64,000 nt of DNA. Origin: Clostridium simiarum (lineage in GTDB: Bacteria > Bacillota > Clostridia > Clostridiales > Clostridiaceae). The stretch covers positions 1 to 64,000 of the forward strand of contig NZ_JAHLQL010000006.1 of NCBI RefSeq assembly GCF_018919175.1, given 5' to 3'. Both the position numbers and the translations under genes were made by a program. This document shows, piece by piece, positions 36,047 to 44,586 of this stretch. Under the pieces are notes generated by a model. That model was not told where the DNA came from. It did not search any database and worked only from the letters and a program-made list of their open reading frames with translations. Positions within the stretch are counted from its first letter, which is position 1. Every line of letters begins with the position of its first letter.

Positions 36047-36179
36047 TACATGATAACGATGTCAAAAAGTTGCCATAATATTAGTGAATTATACCTATAG
36101 GGTGCTTTATAGAATATAAAAAAATCCTATGATAGAATGAAGTTGTAAAAAATAGATATTAAGAGAGGAGTTAAATAAT

Positions 36180-37787
36180 ATGAAAAATATTCAAGCAAAA
36201 TTACAAACTTTTGCAGGAGCAATGATGGTACCAATAATTCTTTTAGTACTTGTTGGTTTCTTTGTTGGTATAGGTAGTGCCTTTACAAATTATATTTTAT
36301 CAGAAGGAACAATATTATATAAACTATTTAGTATGATAACTAATCTTGGCTTTATGTTTATGAATAACCTTCAATTATGGTTTGCAGTAGGTATAGCTTT
36401 TACACTTGCCAAAAAAGAAAAAGGTTGGGCAGCCTTTGCTGGACTAATATTATTCTTTTGTTTTATATCAAGTATCCAACGTTTTGCATCTTTAAATGGA
36501 TGGAATGTAGAAACAACATCAGTAAAAGCCTTAATGGCAAATGGTTATAGTGAGCAAGCTGCTTTAAACTTTAACTCATTATGGTCACAATCTTTAGGAA
36601 TCTTTACTTATAATATGGGTATATTCTCTGGTATTATAACAGGTATTGTAGCAGCTTTCTTACATAATAAATTTGTAGACAAACAACTTCCAGCTATGTT
36701 TGCTTTCTTTGCTGGAACAAAATTTGTAATTATTATGGCTGCATTAGCATCAATTCCATTAGCTATTATTTTCTATTATATATGGCCTTACATTGCAAGT
36801 GCCCTACAAGGAATAACAGGCTTTATATCATCAAGTGGATTATTTGGAACCTTTGTATTTGGAACATTAGACAAGATGTTACTTCCATTTGGAATACATC
36901 ACTTAATAGCATTCCCAATTGAATACTCTAAAGTTGGGGGAACAATGGTAGTGGATGGTGTGTTATACGAAGGGGTTAGAAATATAATAAACGGACAAGC
37001 AGCAAGTGCAACAGCAACGGGGTATATCACTCGTAACTTTACAAATGGACGTTTATTATTCCAATTAGCTGGATTACCAGCAGCAGCATTAGCTATGTAT
37101 CATTCAGCTGTTCCAGAAAAAAGAAAGAAAGTTGCAGCTGTTCTTGTGCCAGCAGTATTTACTCTTGCATTAGTTGGTATTTCAGAACCTATTGAATATA
37201 CATTCTTATTTATAGCTCCATTACTTTACTTCCTAGTGTATGCTCCTTTATGTGGATTATGTTACGTATTAGCAGAAATAACAAAGATATCAATTAATGG
37301 TACTGCATTATTCTTCATGATTCCAAACATATTCCAACCACAAAAAGTACATGCTATGTCATTAATATGGTTATTACCATTAATATTCGCAGTATATTAC
37401 TTTATATTTAAGTTTGCTATTGTAAAATTCAACTTAAAGACACCAGGTAGAGATACTGATTCGGAAGTAAAATTAATGAGTAAAAAAGAATACAACAATA
37501 TTAAAAAAGGTGAAGAAAAAACTGAAAGTAGAGGTTCAAAAGAAGCTCTAGAAGTACTTATTATTGAAGCTCTTGGGGGAGCAGATAATATTGAAACAGT
37601 AACTTGTTGTGCAACTAGATTACGTGTAACAGTAAAAGATGATTCTCTAATAATTGCAGATCAAGATTGGAAAAACAATCTTGAAGCACTAGGAGTTGTA
37701 CGTGGTAAAAATTCTATACAAGTAATTTATGGCGTTAGAGTAGGTAATATTACTACTGCTGTTAAAGATATATTACAAATTGATTAA
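36180..37787 (+). CDS. PTS EIICB, glucose superfamily
   Basis: A 535-residue fusion. EIIC covers about residues 1-430 with about ten membrane helices, the histidine region LPFGIHHLIAFP and GISEPIEYTFLF (the GITEP-type motif). A linker leads to EIIB (about 458-535), with the phospho-cysteine Cys477 in CCATRLRVTV. No EIIA is fused; the separate glucose-type EIIA at 32,290 fits. GAGAGGAG precedes ATG. The sugar is not known from sequence. Confidence 0.9.
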   Translation: MKNIQAKLQTFAGAMMVPIILLVLVGFFVGIGSAFTNYILSEGTILYKLFSMITNLGFMFMNNLQLWFAVGIAFTLAKKEKGWAAFAGLILFFCFISSIQRFASLNGWNVETTSVKALMANGYSEQAALNFNSLWSQSLGIFTYNMGIFSGIITGIVAAFLHNKFVDKQLPAMFAFFAGTKFVIIMAALASIPLAIIFYYIWPYIASALQGITGFISSSGLFGTFVFGTLDKMLLPFGIHHLIAFPIEYSKVGGTMVVDGVLYEGVRNIINGQAASATATGYITRNFTNGRLLFQLAGLPAAALAMYHSAVPEKRKKVAAVLVPAVFTLALVGISEPIEYTFLFIAPLLYFLVYAPLCGLCYVLAEITKISINGTALFFMIPNIFQPQKVHAMSLIWLLPLIFAVYYFIFKFAIVKFNLKTPGRDTDSEVKLMSKKEYNNIKKGEEKTESRGSKEALEVLIIEALGGADNIETVTCCATRLRVTVKDDSLIIADQDWKNNLEALGVVRGKNSIQVIYGVRVGNITTAVKDILQID

Positions 37788-37793
37788 TAAGTT

Positions 37794-38309
37794 ATGAAAA
37801 AGAATAATGAAATTAGGATAAGGTCTAATAGGTTAAAAGAATTTAAGGATTTTAGATTAATAGTGTATGCAAAAAATATGTCTGTGTTTATTACAGTAAT
37901 TTTCTTGATATATATAGGTTTGCGAATTGGTAACTATAAAGGTGATGTCCATAGACTTTTTACAGAAGTACCAACTAATGTAATTGGTTTCATAGCTAGT
38001 GTAGCAAACTTGTACATATGGTTTGAATTAAATAATATAATTCAAGATATAAAATTATCAAAAAATATAGAGACTATCCGTTTAAAGCTTATGATAATGA
38101 TTGTTGGAGAAGTTATTTTATTTAACTTTGTAACAGTAGGATTATTAGTCTTATCATTAATAAAATATTTTAAATGGAAAGATGTAAAGATAACAGACTT
38201 AATTAAAGATATAAAAAGAGAAGGACAAAAATCTTCTATAATATCGTTAACCTTAACATTATTAATCTGTATATTACTAACTTATACTATTATAACAGCA
38301 ATTAGATAA
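37794..38309 (+). CDS. Small membrane protein co-transcribed with the PTS EIICB
   Basis: A 171-residue protein with four hydrophobic segments (about 26-42, 60-78, 98-122, 150-168) and charged loops. No family was recognised. It starts six bases after the EIICB stop, near a weak AAGTTATG site, and is followed by a terminator, so it is the last gene of that transcript. Confidence 0.65.
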   Translation: MKKNNEIRIRSNRLKEFKDFRLIVYAKNMSVFITVIFLIYIGLRIGNYKGDVHRLFTEVPTNVIGFIASVANLYIWFELNNIIQDIKLSKNIETIRLKLMIMIVGEVILFNFVTVGLLVLSLIKYFKWKDVKITDLIKDIKREGQKSSIISLTLTLLICILLTYTIITAIR

Positions 38310-38341
38310 TTGTTAACGATTTAAATAAATTACAACATAAC

Positions 38342-38378
38342 TAGACTGTTAAACTAAAAGTTAGCAGTCTAATTTTTT
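38342..38378 (+). terminator. Terminator after the EIICB transcript
   Basis: TAGACTGTTAA pairs with TTAGCAGTCTA (11 bp, one G-U pair), followed by ATTTTTT. Confidence 0.85.
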
Positions 38379-38476
38379 GAAAGCCATAAAGAATTATAAA
38401 TTACCATATAAAAAATTAGGATTCTAAATGAATACAATTTTATTATAAAATAATCAATATTAATGGAGATATAAAT

Positions 38477-39484
38477 ATGAAGAAGAAAAGCAATCCTATT
38501 ATTGGAATAACAATTGGAGATCCTGCAGGAATAGGACCAGAAATATGTGTTGAAGCTTTAATGAAAGAAGAAGTATATAAAAAATGCAGACCAGTGCTTA
38601 TAGGATGTAGTGGAACTGTTAAAAGAGCTATGGATATAAAAAAGTGTAATTTCAAATTAAATGTAATATCAAAGCTTAATGAAGGAAAGTTTGAAATAGG
38701 AACTATAGATCTAATAGAAACTGGAGAATATGATTTCCAAAGCATAGAGTATGGAAAAGTTCAAGCTTTAGCTGGACAAATGGCTTATGATGCTATAGCT
38801 AAGGGAACTTTGTTAGCTAAGAATAAAGAAATAGACATATTAGATACAGCTCCAATAAATAAGGAAGCTATAAAGCTTATAGGAGTTAAAGAAGCAGGAC
38901 ATACAGAAATAATTAAAGAACTTACAGAATCTAAATACGCCTTAACTATGTTTAATTGTCACAAACTAAGAGTTTTCTTTTTAAGTAGACATTTATCCTT
39001 AAGAGATGCTTGTGATTATATAACTAAAGAAAGAGTTCTAGAAAATATAAAACTAATTAATAAAGAGATTAGAGATATAGGAATTGAAAAACCTAAAATT
39101 GCAATAGCAGCCCTTAACCCTCATGGTTCTGATAATGGATTATTTGGAAATGAGGAAAAAGAAGCTTTAATTCCAGCTATATTAGCAGCGAAGGAATCAG
39201 GAATAAATGTAGTAGGACCTGTGCCGGCAGACTCTGTTTTTCATTTGGGAAAGAGTGGAATATATGATGCTATATTATCTCTTTATCATGACCAAGGACA
39301 TATAGCTTGTAAAACTTTTGACTTCGATAGAACTATATCATTAACATTAGGATTACCATTTTTAAGGTCATCAGTAGATCATGGAACTGCCTTTGATATA
39401 GCTGGTAAAAATTTAGCCCAAGCTATAAGTATGGTGGAATCAGTTATAGTTTCATGTGACTATTGGCGTTTAATGGATAAGTAA
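38477..39484 (+). CDS. PdxA-family 4-phospho-sugar-acid dehydrogenase
   Basis: A 335-residue member of the PdxA family. Entry motif IGITIGDPAGIGPEI, three metal-binding histidines in EAGHTEII, AALNPHGSDNGLFG and SLYHDQGHIA, and the NAD-side region DHGTAFDIAGK are present. PdxA itself serves vitamin B6 synthesis, but no other B6 gene is here. The PdxA2 branch oxidises 4-phospho-D-threonate or D-erythronate in sugar-acid breakdown, which fits the PTS context better. The DUF1537 kinase that normally precedes PdxA2 is absent, so a PTS-made phosphate might replace that step. That is inference. Confidence 0.82.
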   Translation: MKKKSNPIIGITIGDPAGIGPEICVEALMKEEVYKKCRPVLIGCSGTVKRAMDIKKCNFKLNVISKLNEGKFEIGTIDLIETGEYDFQSIEYGKVQALAGQMAYDAIAKGTLLAKNKEIDILDTAPINKEAIKLIGVKEAGHTEIIKELTESKYALTMFNCHKLRVFFLSRHLSLRDACDYITKERVLENIKLINKEIRDIGIEKPKIAIAALNPHGSDNGLFGNEEKEALIPAILAAKESGINVVGPVPADSVFHLGKSGIYDAILSLYHDQGHIACKTFDFDRTISLTLGLPFLRSSVDHGTAFDIAGKNLAQAISMVESVIVSCDYWRLMDK

Positions 39485-39503
39485 CCTAAGAGGAGGAATT
39501 AAA

Positions 39504-40745
39504 TTGAGAAAGAACTGTTTAGTAGCTCAATCGGGAGGCCCAACAACTGTTATAAATTCGTCTCTTTATGGAGTAATAAGTGAATTTTTATTAAAGCAGC
39601 CATCAGGAAAGGTTTATGGAGGATTATATGGAATAGAAGGTATTATAAAAGATAAAGTGATTGATCTATCTTATTATAATGAAGAAACTTTTAAAGAACT
39701 TAGAAATATGCCTTCATCAGCTTTAGGCTCTTGTAGATATAAACTTCCTAACATTGAAGTTAATAGTAGTGATTATGAAAGACTAATAGAGATATTTAAC
39801 AAATATGAAATAGGGTATTTTTTCTATATAGGTGGAAATGATTCTATGGATGCAGTAAGTAAAATTAATGATTATGTTAAAAAAATAGGGTTAGACATAA
39901 AGGTAGTTGGAGTACCTAAGACAATAGATAATGACCTTATAAACACAGATCATACCCCTGGTTTTGCAAGTACTGCAAAATATCTTTGTAATACAGCTTT
40001 AGAATTATGGTTTGATATAAATTGTTACGATAAAGAATCTGTAATGATAATGGAGGTAATGGGAAGAGATACAGGATGGATTGCAGGATCTACTGGAATA
40101 CTAAAAGAATTAGTACCAGGTATAAATCAACTTATCTATCTACCTGAACTAGCCTTTGAAAAAGAAAGATTTATAAAAGACGTGAAAGAAAGTCTAAAGA
40201 AAAATAATAAACTTTTAATAGTAACTTCTGAGGGTCTTAAAGGAAGTAATGGTGAATACATTAATGTAGACGATAATTGCTATGAAGTTGACTCTTTTGG
40301 TCATAAGCAACTAGGTGGAGTAGGAAAATATCTACAAAATATTATTAAAGAATATGTAACTAAAAATGTAAAATTACAAGAAGCTGGAGTAGTACAAAGA
40401 TGTGCAATGCACTGTTCATCTAAAACAGATCTAGATGAGGCTGAAATGGTAGGAAGGTATGGAGTTATAAGTGCACTAAAAGGTAAGAGTGGATTTATGG
40501 TATCTATAGAAAGAAACAGTGATAATAATGAAGATTATAAATCTTTAGCAACTCTTGTAGAGGTTAGTGAAGTTTGTAATAAAGTAAAATATGTTCCTTT
40601 AGATTGGATTGATAAGGAAAATAGTAATGTTACTGAAAAGATGAGAGACTATATAAGACCGCTTATTTTAGAAAATGAAGAAGTATTATCAGAAGATGGA
40701 TTATTAAAGTGTAAAAATGTATATAGATTTAGAATAGAAAATTAA
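39504..40745 (+). CDS. Phosphofructokinase-family enzyme, pyrophosphate type
   Basis: A 413-residue PfkA-fold kinase. Both positions that separate PPi from ATP enzymes point to PPi: Asp in IGGNDSMDAV (ATP enzymes have GGDGS) and Lys in GVPKTIDNDL (ATP enzymes have PGTIDND). MGRDTGWIAGSTG is the sugar-phosphate site. The start is TTG at 39504 with AGAGGAGG seven bases upstream. It may act on fructose-6-phosphate or another sugar phosphate such as sedoheptulose-7-phosphate. It is the second gene after the PdxA-like one; its terminator has been split by the mobile element. Confidence 0.85.
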   Translation: MRKNCLVAQSGGPTTVINSSLYGVISEFLLKQPSGKVYGGLYGIEGIIKDKVIDLSYYNEETFKELRNMPSSALGSCRYKLPNIEVNSSDYERLIEIFNKYEIGYFFYIGGNDSMDAVSKINDYVKKIGLDIKVVGVPKTIDNDLINTDHTPGFASTAKYLCNTALELWFDINCYDKESVMIMEVMGRDTGWIAGSTGILKELVPGINQLIYLPELAFEKERFIKDVKESLKKNNKLLIVTSEGLKGSNGEYINVDDNCYEVDSFGHKQLGGVGKYLQNIIKEYVTKNVKLQEAGVVQRCAMHCSSKTDLDEAEMVGRYGVISALKGKSGFMVSIERNSDNNEDYKSLATLVEVSEVCNKVKYVPLDWIDKENSNVTEKMRDYIRPLILENEEVLSEDGLLKCKNVYRFRIEN

Positions 40746-40759
40746 CATTTTTATAAATG

Positions 40760-40775
40760 AAAAGATAGGTATTCT
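40760..40775 (+). terminator. Left arm of a terminator split by the mobile element
   Basis: AAAAGATAGGTATTCT pairs along all 16 bases with the segment at 50770-50785 (three G-U pairs), which is followed by TTTTTATTTTAT. Removing the element would bring the arms together over a ten-base loop, 15 bp after the phosphofructokinase stop codon. Confidence 0.75.
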
Positions 40776-40779
40776 TAAA

Positions 40780-40803
40780 GCGATTGTTTCACAAGGGACA
40801 ACT
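40780..40803 (+). repeat. Left inverted end of the mobile element
   Basis: This 24-bp segment matches the reverse complement of 50742-50765 at 17 of 24 positions, including GCGA at the outer edge and ACAACT at the inner edge. Its outer GC (40780-40781) recurs at the right edge and could be the crossover dinucleotide. Such imperfect inverted ends are expected where a serine recombinase binds both element half-sites. Confidence 0.7.
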
Positions 40804-40826
40804 AAAGAAAGCAAACTGAATACGGA

Positions 40827-40868
40827 AAAACAGTTACCAAATGTAAATGTATGGTAGCTGTTTTGTTG
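40827..40868 (+). terminator. Terminator at the left edge of the element, upstream of the reverse transcriptases
   Basis: AAAACAGTTACCA and TGGTAGCTGTTTT pair over 13 bp with one G-U pair and run into TTTTGTTG. It shields the reverse transcriptase operon from host read-through, which matters now that the host terminator is split. Confidence 0.75.
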
Positions 40869-40894
40869 TATTATATAAAAAATAATGTTATAAT
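40866..40894 (+). promoter_or_regulatory. Promoter of the reverse transcriptase operon
   Basis: TTGTAT (40866) - 17 bases - TATAAT (40889), 49 bp before the first reverse transcriptase gene. Good -10, modest -35. Confidence 0.55.
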
Positions 40895-40942
40895 ATTTGG
40901 GGTTATTATGTAGAAAAACAACAAAAATGGTGGTGAAGTCTA

Positions 40943-42334
40943 ATGAAGTTAGTTTCTGAAATTACAAGAGCACTAAATCATATTAATGCTCAAATAAAGA
41001 TTAATGATATGGAACATAAAAAAGATGAAGGCGAAATAAAAATCATCGCTGAACGTGTTTTAACTGACCTCAAAAGTAACTCTTTTAATTTTTCGCAAGC
41101 TTCACCTATTATTTTAAAACAAGGAACCAAGAAAAGATTAGCCAAGCGATTTGTTGATGATTTTTCAACAGAGAACATTCTTTGTCAGTGTATCAAGCAA
41201 ATTCTCGACAAAGAGTTTAAAATCAAGTATCCAAACCGAAATAAAATATCAAAATCTCTATTTAATGCTATTGGTACTATTAAGCATATGTCGGATTTTA
41301 CGATTGTTAAGTTTGATTTCAAAGATTATTTCAACTCTATATCATCAGTCTATGTTTATGACAAAATTATAAAATCAAATTTAAGTGATCGTTTTAAAAA
41401 CGATTTAATAAATAAATTTGTTACCGATACCAAATATGCTTTCGCTGGATTACAGACTTCAAATGTAATAGCTGAAATTATAGGGAATTTGTTTGATGAG
41501 GAAGTCCTAAAGGATTTTTCATCATTTGGGTTAATTTTCTATGAAAGATATATAGATGATGGGATAATAGTATTAAATGAATATTTGCCTGAAAGCAAAT
41601 GTAAAGAAATGCTTTTAAACGCCATAGCGGAAGTGTTTCATGACAAATTGATACATAGCACTCCTAACTGCACTACCAAAATGAATGCACAAAAATTTAA
41701 ATACATAGCCAAAAGAAATATCATTAACAATCAAAAATATACTGTTGATTTTTTGGGTTATGAATTTGTTTTGGAGAAGAAAAGCAATAGTATTGAGGTG
41801 AAATACGGAATCACAGATGCAAAGAAAGATAAGTACAAGAAAAGAATAGAGACACTAATCACACTTTTTAGCGATGTTAACTCACCAGATTATAAAAAAT
41901 TAGAATTGCTTAGACATAGGCTTTTAGCGTTTTCTTGTAGAGAAGTTTATATAACTAAAAAATTTAAATCGGATATATGGAAGGTCAAGGGGTTTATTTC
42001 TAACTATGGTGAACTACGCTATTTATTGAACACAGGATTAGTAGAATCCGATACAGAAACCTTCCTAAAAGACGTCATATATGATAGTTTTAGTCGTCTG
42101 GGACTTGCGCATCCTTACTTTCTAAAGGGCGATAGTAGAAATGCGTACTCTCTATACCATAATATGTTGCAAAATAAAACTCTTTTATTTGAGCCACACA
42201 TCGGATATAGTGAGATAGCTTTGTCTAATCTCTGTAAAAAAATTGATATCTCTCTTGTTGACTCATTGGGTCATAGACGAGGCTATGGTACACTTGTGCG
42301 AGATTATTTGATAAAAACAAAAGTTGGATATTAA
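40943..42334 (+). CDS. drt3a: Reverse transcriptase, probable Drt3a (UG3-type) of a DRT3 antiphage system
   Basis: A 463-residue protein with an RT palm and fingers domain (about 50-270). Motif A is IVKFDFKDYFNSIS with Asp125, motif B GLQTSNVIAEIIGNLF, and the catalytic YIDD is at residues 203-206. A C-terminal helical region (about 300-463) has no maturase or endonuclease features. It is paired with a second, unrelated-looking RT after a 177-bp structured gap. Defence-associated RTs of type DRT3 consist of exactly such a pair (UG3 plus UG8) with a noncoding RNA. GGTGGTGA lies upstream of ATG. The RT call is certain; the UG3 assignment rests on size, partner and layout. Confidence 0.78.
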   Translation: MKLVSEITRALNHINAQIKINDMEHKKDEGEIKIIAERVLTDLKSNSFNFSQASPIILKQGTKKRLAKRFVDDFSTENILCQCIKQILDKEFKIKYPNRNKISKSLFNAIGTIKHMSDFTIVKFDFKDYFNSISSVYVYDKIIKSNLSDRFKNDLINKFVTDTKYAFAGLQTSNVIAEIIGNLFDEEVLKDFSSFGLIFYERYIDDGIIVLNEYLPESKCKEMLLNAIAEVFHDKLIHSTPNCTTKMNAQKFKYIAKRNIINNQKYTVDFLGYEFVLEKKSNSIEVKYGITDAKKDKYKKRIETLITLFSDVNSPDYKKLELLRHRLLAFSCREVYITKKFKSDIWKVKGFISNYGELRYLLNTGLVESDTETFLKDVIYDSFSRLGLAHPYFLKGDSRNAYSLYHNMLQNKTLLFEPHIGYSEIALSNLCKKIDISLVDSLGHRRGYGTLVRDYLIKTKVGY

Positions 42335-42478
42335 ATGACGAAAAGGTAGAGTTTCCCCTACCTTTTCGCAACATTTGCCGTAGCTATGTTCATAAACATA
42401 TTGTAGCCTAAGGCGTTAATCAATATGCCGATGATGTGTGTACTGCTTACGCAACACTGCAAACTAATTAGGTTTGCT
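42335..42478 (+). ncRNA. Candidate structured noncoding RNA between the two reverse transcriptases
   Basis: The gap after the first RT stop codon is packed with hairpins. (1) CGAAAAGGTAG pairs perfectly with CTACCTTTTCG (42339-42368). (2) GCCGTAG/CTAAGGC (42377-42414) has an inner TATGTT/AACATA stem. (3) GCGTTAA/TTACGC (42413-42452) has a 27-base loop containing TGTGTGT at 42435-42441. (4) GCAAAC/GTTTGC (42459-42477). No reading frame or T run explains them. DRT3 systems need an ncRNA; on the minus strand the loop reads ACACACA. The exact ends and strand are unproven. Confidence 0.45.
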
Positions 42479-42511
42479 CAATTATTATAACATGCAAGGA
42501 GGTATATCGCA

Positions 42512-44515
42512 ATGGGATGGAACGGATTAGAGCGAAATAAATTAGACTTTATTCTTACTGATTTATTACCGGTTGAATTATCTGAACTTTTTTCATTCAA
42601 GGAGTTCTATGATTTTTTGAATCAAAAAGAAAACCAGAAAATCTTAACTAAAATTGTTGAAGAAACAAAAAAGAATAAAGCTGTTAATAATAAGAAAATA
42701 TTTGAAGGTGGCTGGGATACTCAACCGCTAAAATATTCAATCTTAAAAGGCTCTAACTCTCTTAGAAGAATGAGTATTGTGCAGCCCTTGTCGGCAGTAA
42801 ATTTATATATATTTATTGAAACATATCAAAAAGACGTGTTAAGCTATTTTGAAAAAGAACATTGTTTTTCTTTGAGATATCATAAAAAAAGCAGTGATTT
42901 ATATTATAAAGGAAAATCAGATCGAGCTGTAAATTATTTTCACCATCAAGCAAAGCGAGCCGGGAAATTGGGAATACAGCAAATGGGAACTTTTTTTAAA
43001 ACGGTTCCTTTTGAATCTATTAATTCTTTTACTGGATCCCTAAAATGGAGAATGAGCAATTTTCATTACTCATATTACGCTAAAATAGACTACAAGTCTT
43101 GTTTTGATAGTATTTATACTCACGCATTTAAATGGATCATTGAAAGAAATGTAATAGACTCTAAAAAGGCCGATCATTCATCTTTATTTATAACAATTGA
43201 TAGAATATTGCAGAATATTAACGGTAAGTCGTCCAATGGTTTGATAGTTGGACCAGAATTTTCACGAATGATAGCTGAGATTCTCTTACAACATATAGAT
43301 AAAAAAGTTAAATTGTCCTTAGCAAAAGAAAATATTATTCAAAATAGAGACTTTGCAGCTTACAGATATGTAGATGATATTTTTATTTTTGGAAAATCAC
43401 AAGACATAGTTGACAAAATAATAGATACCTTTGCTTGTGTGGGACAAGAATACTTGCTTCAATTAAATGAATTAAAAATATTCAAAGGTGAAACCCCTTG
43501 CTTGCCTAAGGAGTGGTTGGCAAAAACAAGAAATGTATCAGACGTTTTAAATAATTGGTTTTACAGTAAGCAAGAATATATAAAACAGTCAGATGATGAA
43601 AAGCATGTAGTTAAAAAAGATTTTGTATTTATAGACAGAATAAAAGATGATATCACAGTTGTGATTAAAACGCATGAGTCAGATAAAAGAACTATTGTCT
43701 CATATTTGCTTTCTACTATTTTCAATAATGTTAGCAGAAAAAAAGAGGGTTGTACTCTTTTTGGATCCAGTGGTCACGGCCGTCCTTTAATGCTACTTGA
43801 TATGGCTTTTTTTATATATGCATTTTGTCCTTCGTATGAACAGACAAGAAAACTCATATCCATAATCGTATACATTAATAATGAGTTAAATTTTAAAAAA
43901 GATGCTGTTGCGAAGAAAAAATTAAAAAATCTGATCAACAGGTATAGCTTTGTTTTTACTAACGGCAATGTTTTTGATTTAATAGATTGGTTTGCATTTT
44001 TGTTTGAATATGGAATTACATTAGACATCAAGATTGAGGAAGTAATAATACAAAAGGCTTGTCAGCTAAATGATCCAATCGTTTGGGCTAACCTGTTATT
44101 ATATTCAAAGTATAATGATACATTTTTCAATGAAATGAAAACAAAGATAGAAATTACTATCCAATCTGAGTTGGAAAAAATTACGGACAAGTCAAAAATG
44201 TTAAACAAAGAATTTTGGTTTGTTTTAATATTTCATAATTGCCCCTATATTTCCCCTCCAGTTATAGCAAAAATTGATAGTATAATACAAGGAATAAAAC
44301 CCGCAATAACAAGTGTTAAACCATCAGATAGAGCAATTAATCTGGTTTATAGCTTTTTACAGAAAAAAGAGGTAGATGGAACTAAACCAGGAAATAGTTT
44401 CTTTAACTGGTCAGGAGAAAAAGGTATGGGCGATAAGATTACATACAGAACATATCAGCGAACTATTTTCAAAAAATACAATAAAAAGAATGGATTCTAT
44501 ACCAGTTTAGATTAG
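42512..44515 (+). CDS. drt3b: Reverse transcriptase, probable Drt3b (UG8-type) of a DRT3 antiphage system
   Basis: A 667-residue protein. The N-terminal 90 residues (ILTDLLPVELSELFS, then RRMSIVQPLSAVNLYIFIE) precede the RT core. Motif A is YYAKIDYKSCFDSIY with Asp193, motif B NGLIVGPEFSRMIAEILLQ, and YVDD is at residues 286-289. The C-terminal 300 residues are helical with no recognised domain, as in UG8/Drt3b and Abi-type RTs. AAGGAGGT lies upstream of ATG. It is the second gene of the operon, on the same strand and behind the ncRNA candidate. The motif B form and long C-terminus clearly separate it from the first RT, so the pair is not a duplication. Confidence 0.78.
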   Translation: MGWNGLERNKLDFILTDLLPVELSELFSFKEFYDFLNQKENQKILTKIVEETKKNKAVNNKKIFEGGWDTQPLKYSILKGSNSLRRMSIVQPLSAVNLYIFIETYQKDVLSYFEKEHCFSLRYHKKSSDLYYKGKSDRAVNYFHHQAKRAGKLGIQQMGTFFKTVPFESINSFTGSLKWRMSNFHYSYYAKIDYKSCFDSIYTHAFKWIIERNVIDSKKADHSSLFITIDRILQNINGKSSNGLIVGPEFSRMIAEILLQHIDKKVKLSLAKENIIQNRDFAAYRYVDDIFIFGKSQDIVDKIIDTFACVGQEYLLQLNELKIFKGETPCLPKEWLAKTRNVSDVLNNWFYSKQEYIKQSDDEKHVVKKDFVFIDRIKDDITVVIKTHESDKRTIVSYLLSTIFNNVSRKKEGCTLFGSSGHGRPLMLLDMAFFIYAFCPSYEQTRKLISIIVYINNELNFKKDAVAKKKLKNLINRYSFVFTNGNVFDLIDWFAFLFEYGITLDIKIEEVIIQKACQLNDPIVWANLLLYSKYNDTFFNEMKTKIEITIQSELEKITDKSKMLNKEFWFVLIFHNCPYISPPVIAKIDSIIQGIKPAITSVKPSDRAINLVYSFLQKKEVDGTKPGNSFFNWSGEKGMGDKITYRTYQRTIFKKYNKKNGFYTSLD

Positions 44516-44521
44516 AATAGA

Positions 44522-44548
44522 AAGGGCTGTCCAAACTGGATAGCCCTT
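44522..44548 (+). terminator. Terminator after the reverse transcriptase operon
   Basis: AAGGGCTGTCCA and TGGATAGCCCTT (12 bp, one G-U pair) over loop AAC. The U run is weak (GTCGTTGTTG). Confidence 0.65.
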
Positions 44549-44586
44549 GTCGTTGTTGATAACTTAAATGGAGGATCGTAAATATC

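Noticed and set aside
38477..39484. PdxA for vitamin B6 biosynthesis
   Set aside because: No other pyridoxine gene is nearby and the neighbours are PTS and sugar-phosphate enzymes, so the PdxA2-like catabolic role is preferred.
40943..44515. Group II intron, retron or diversity-generating retroelement as explanation of the RTs
   Set aside because: No maturase/HNH domains or intron domain V structure, no msr/msd-like arrangement next to a single RT, and no template/variable repeat pair was seen; two dissimilar RTs in one operon fit DRT3 better.
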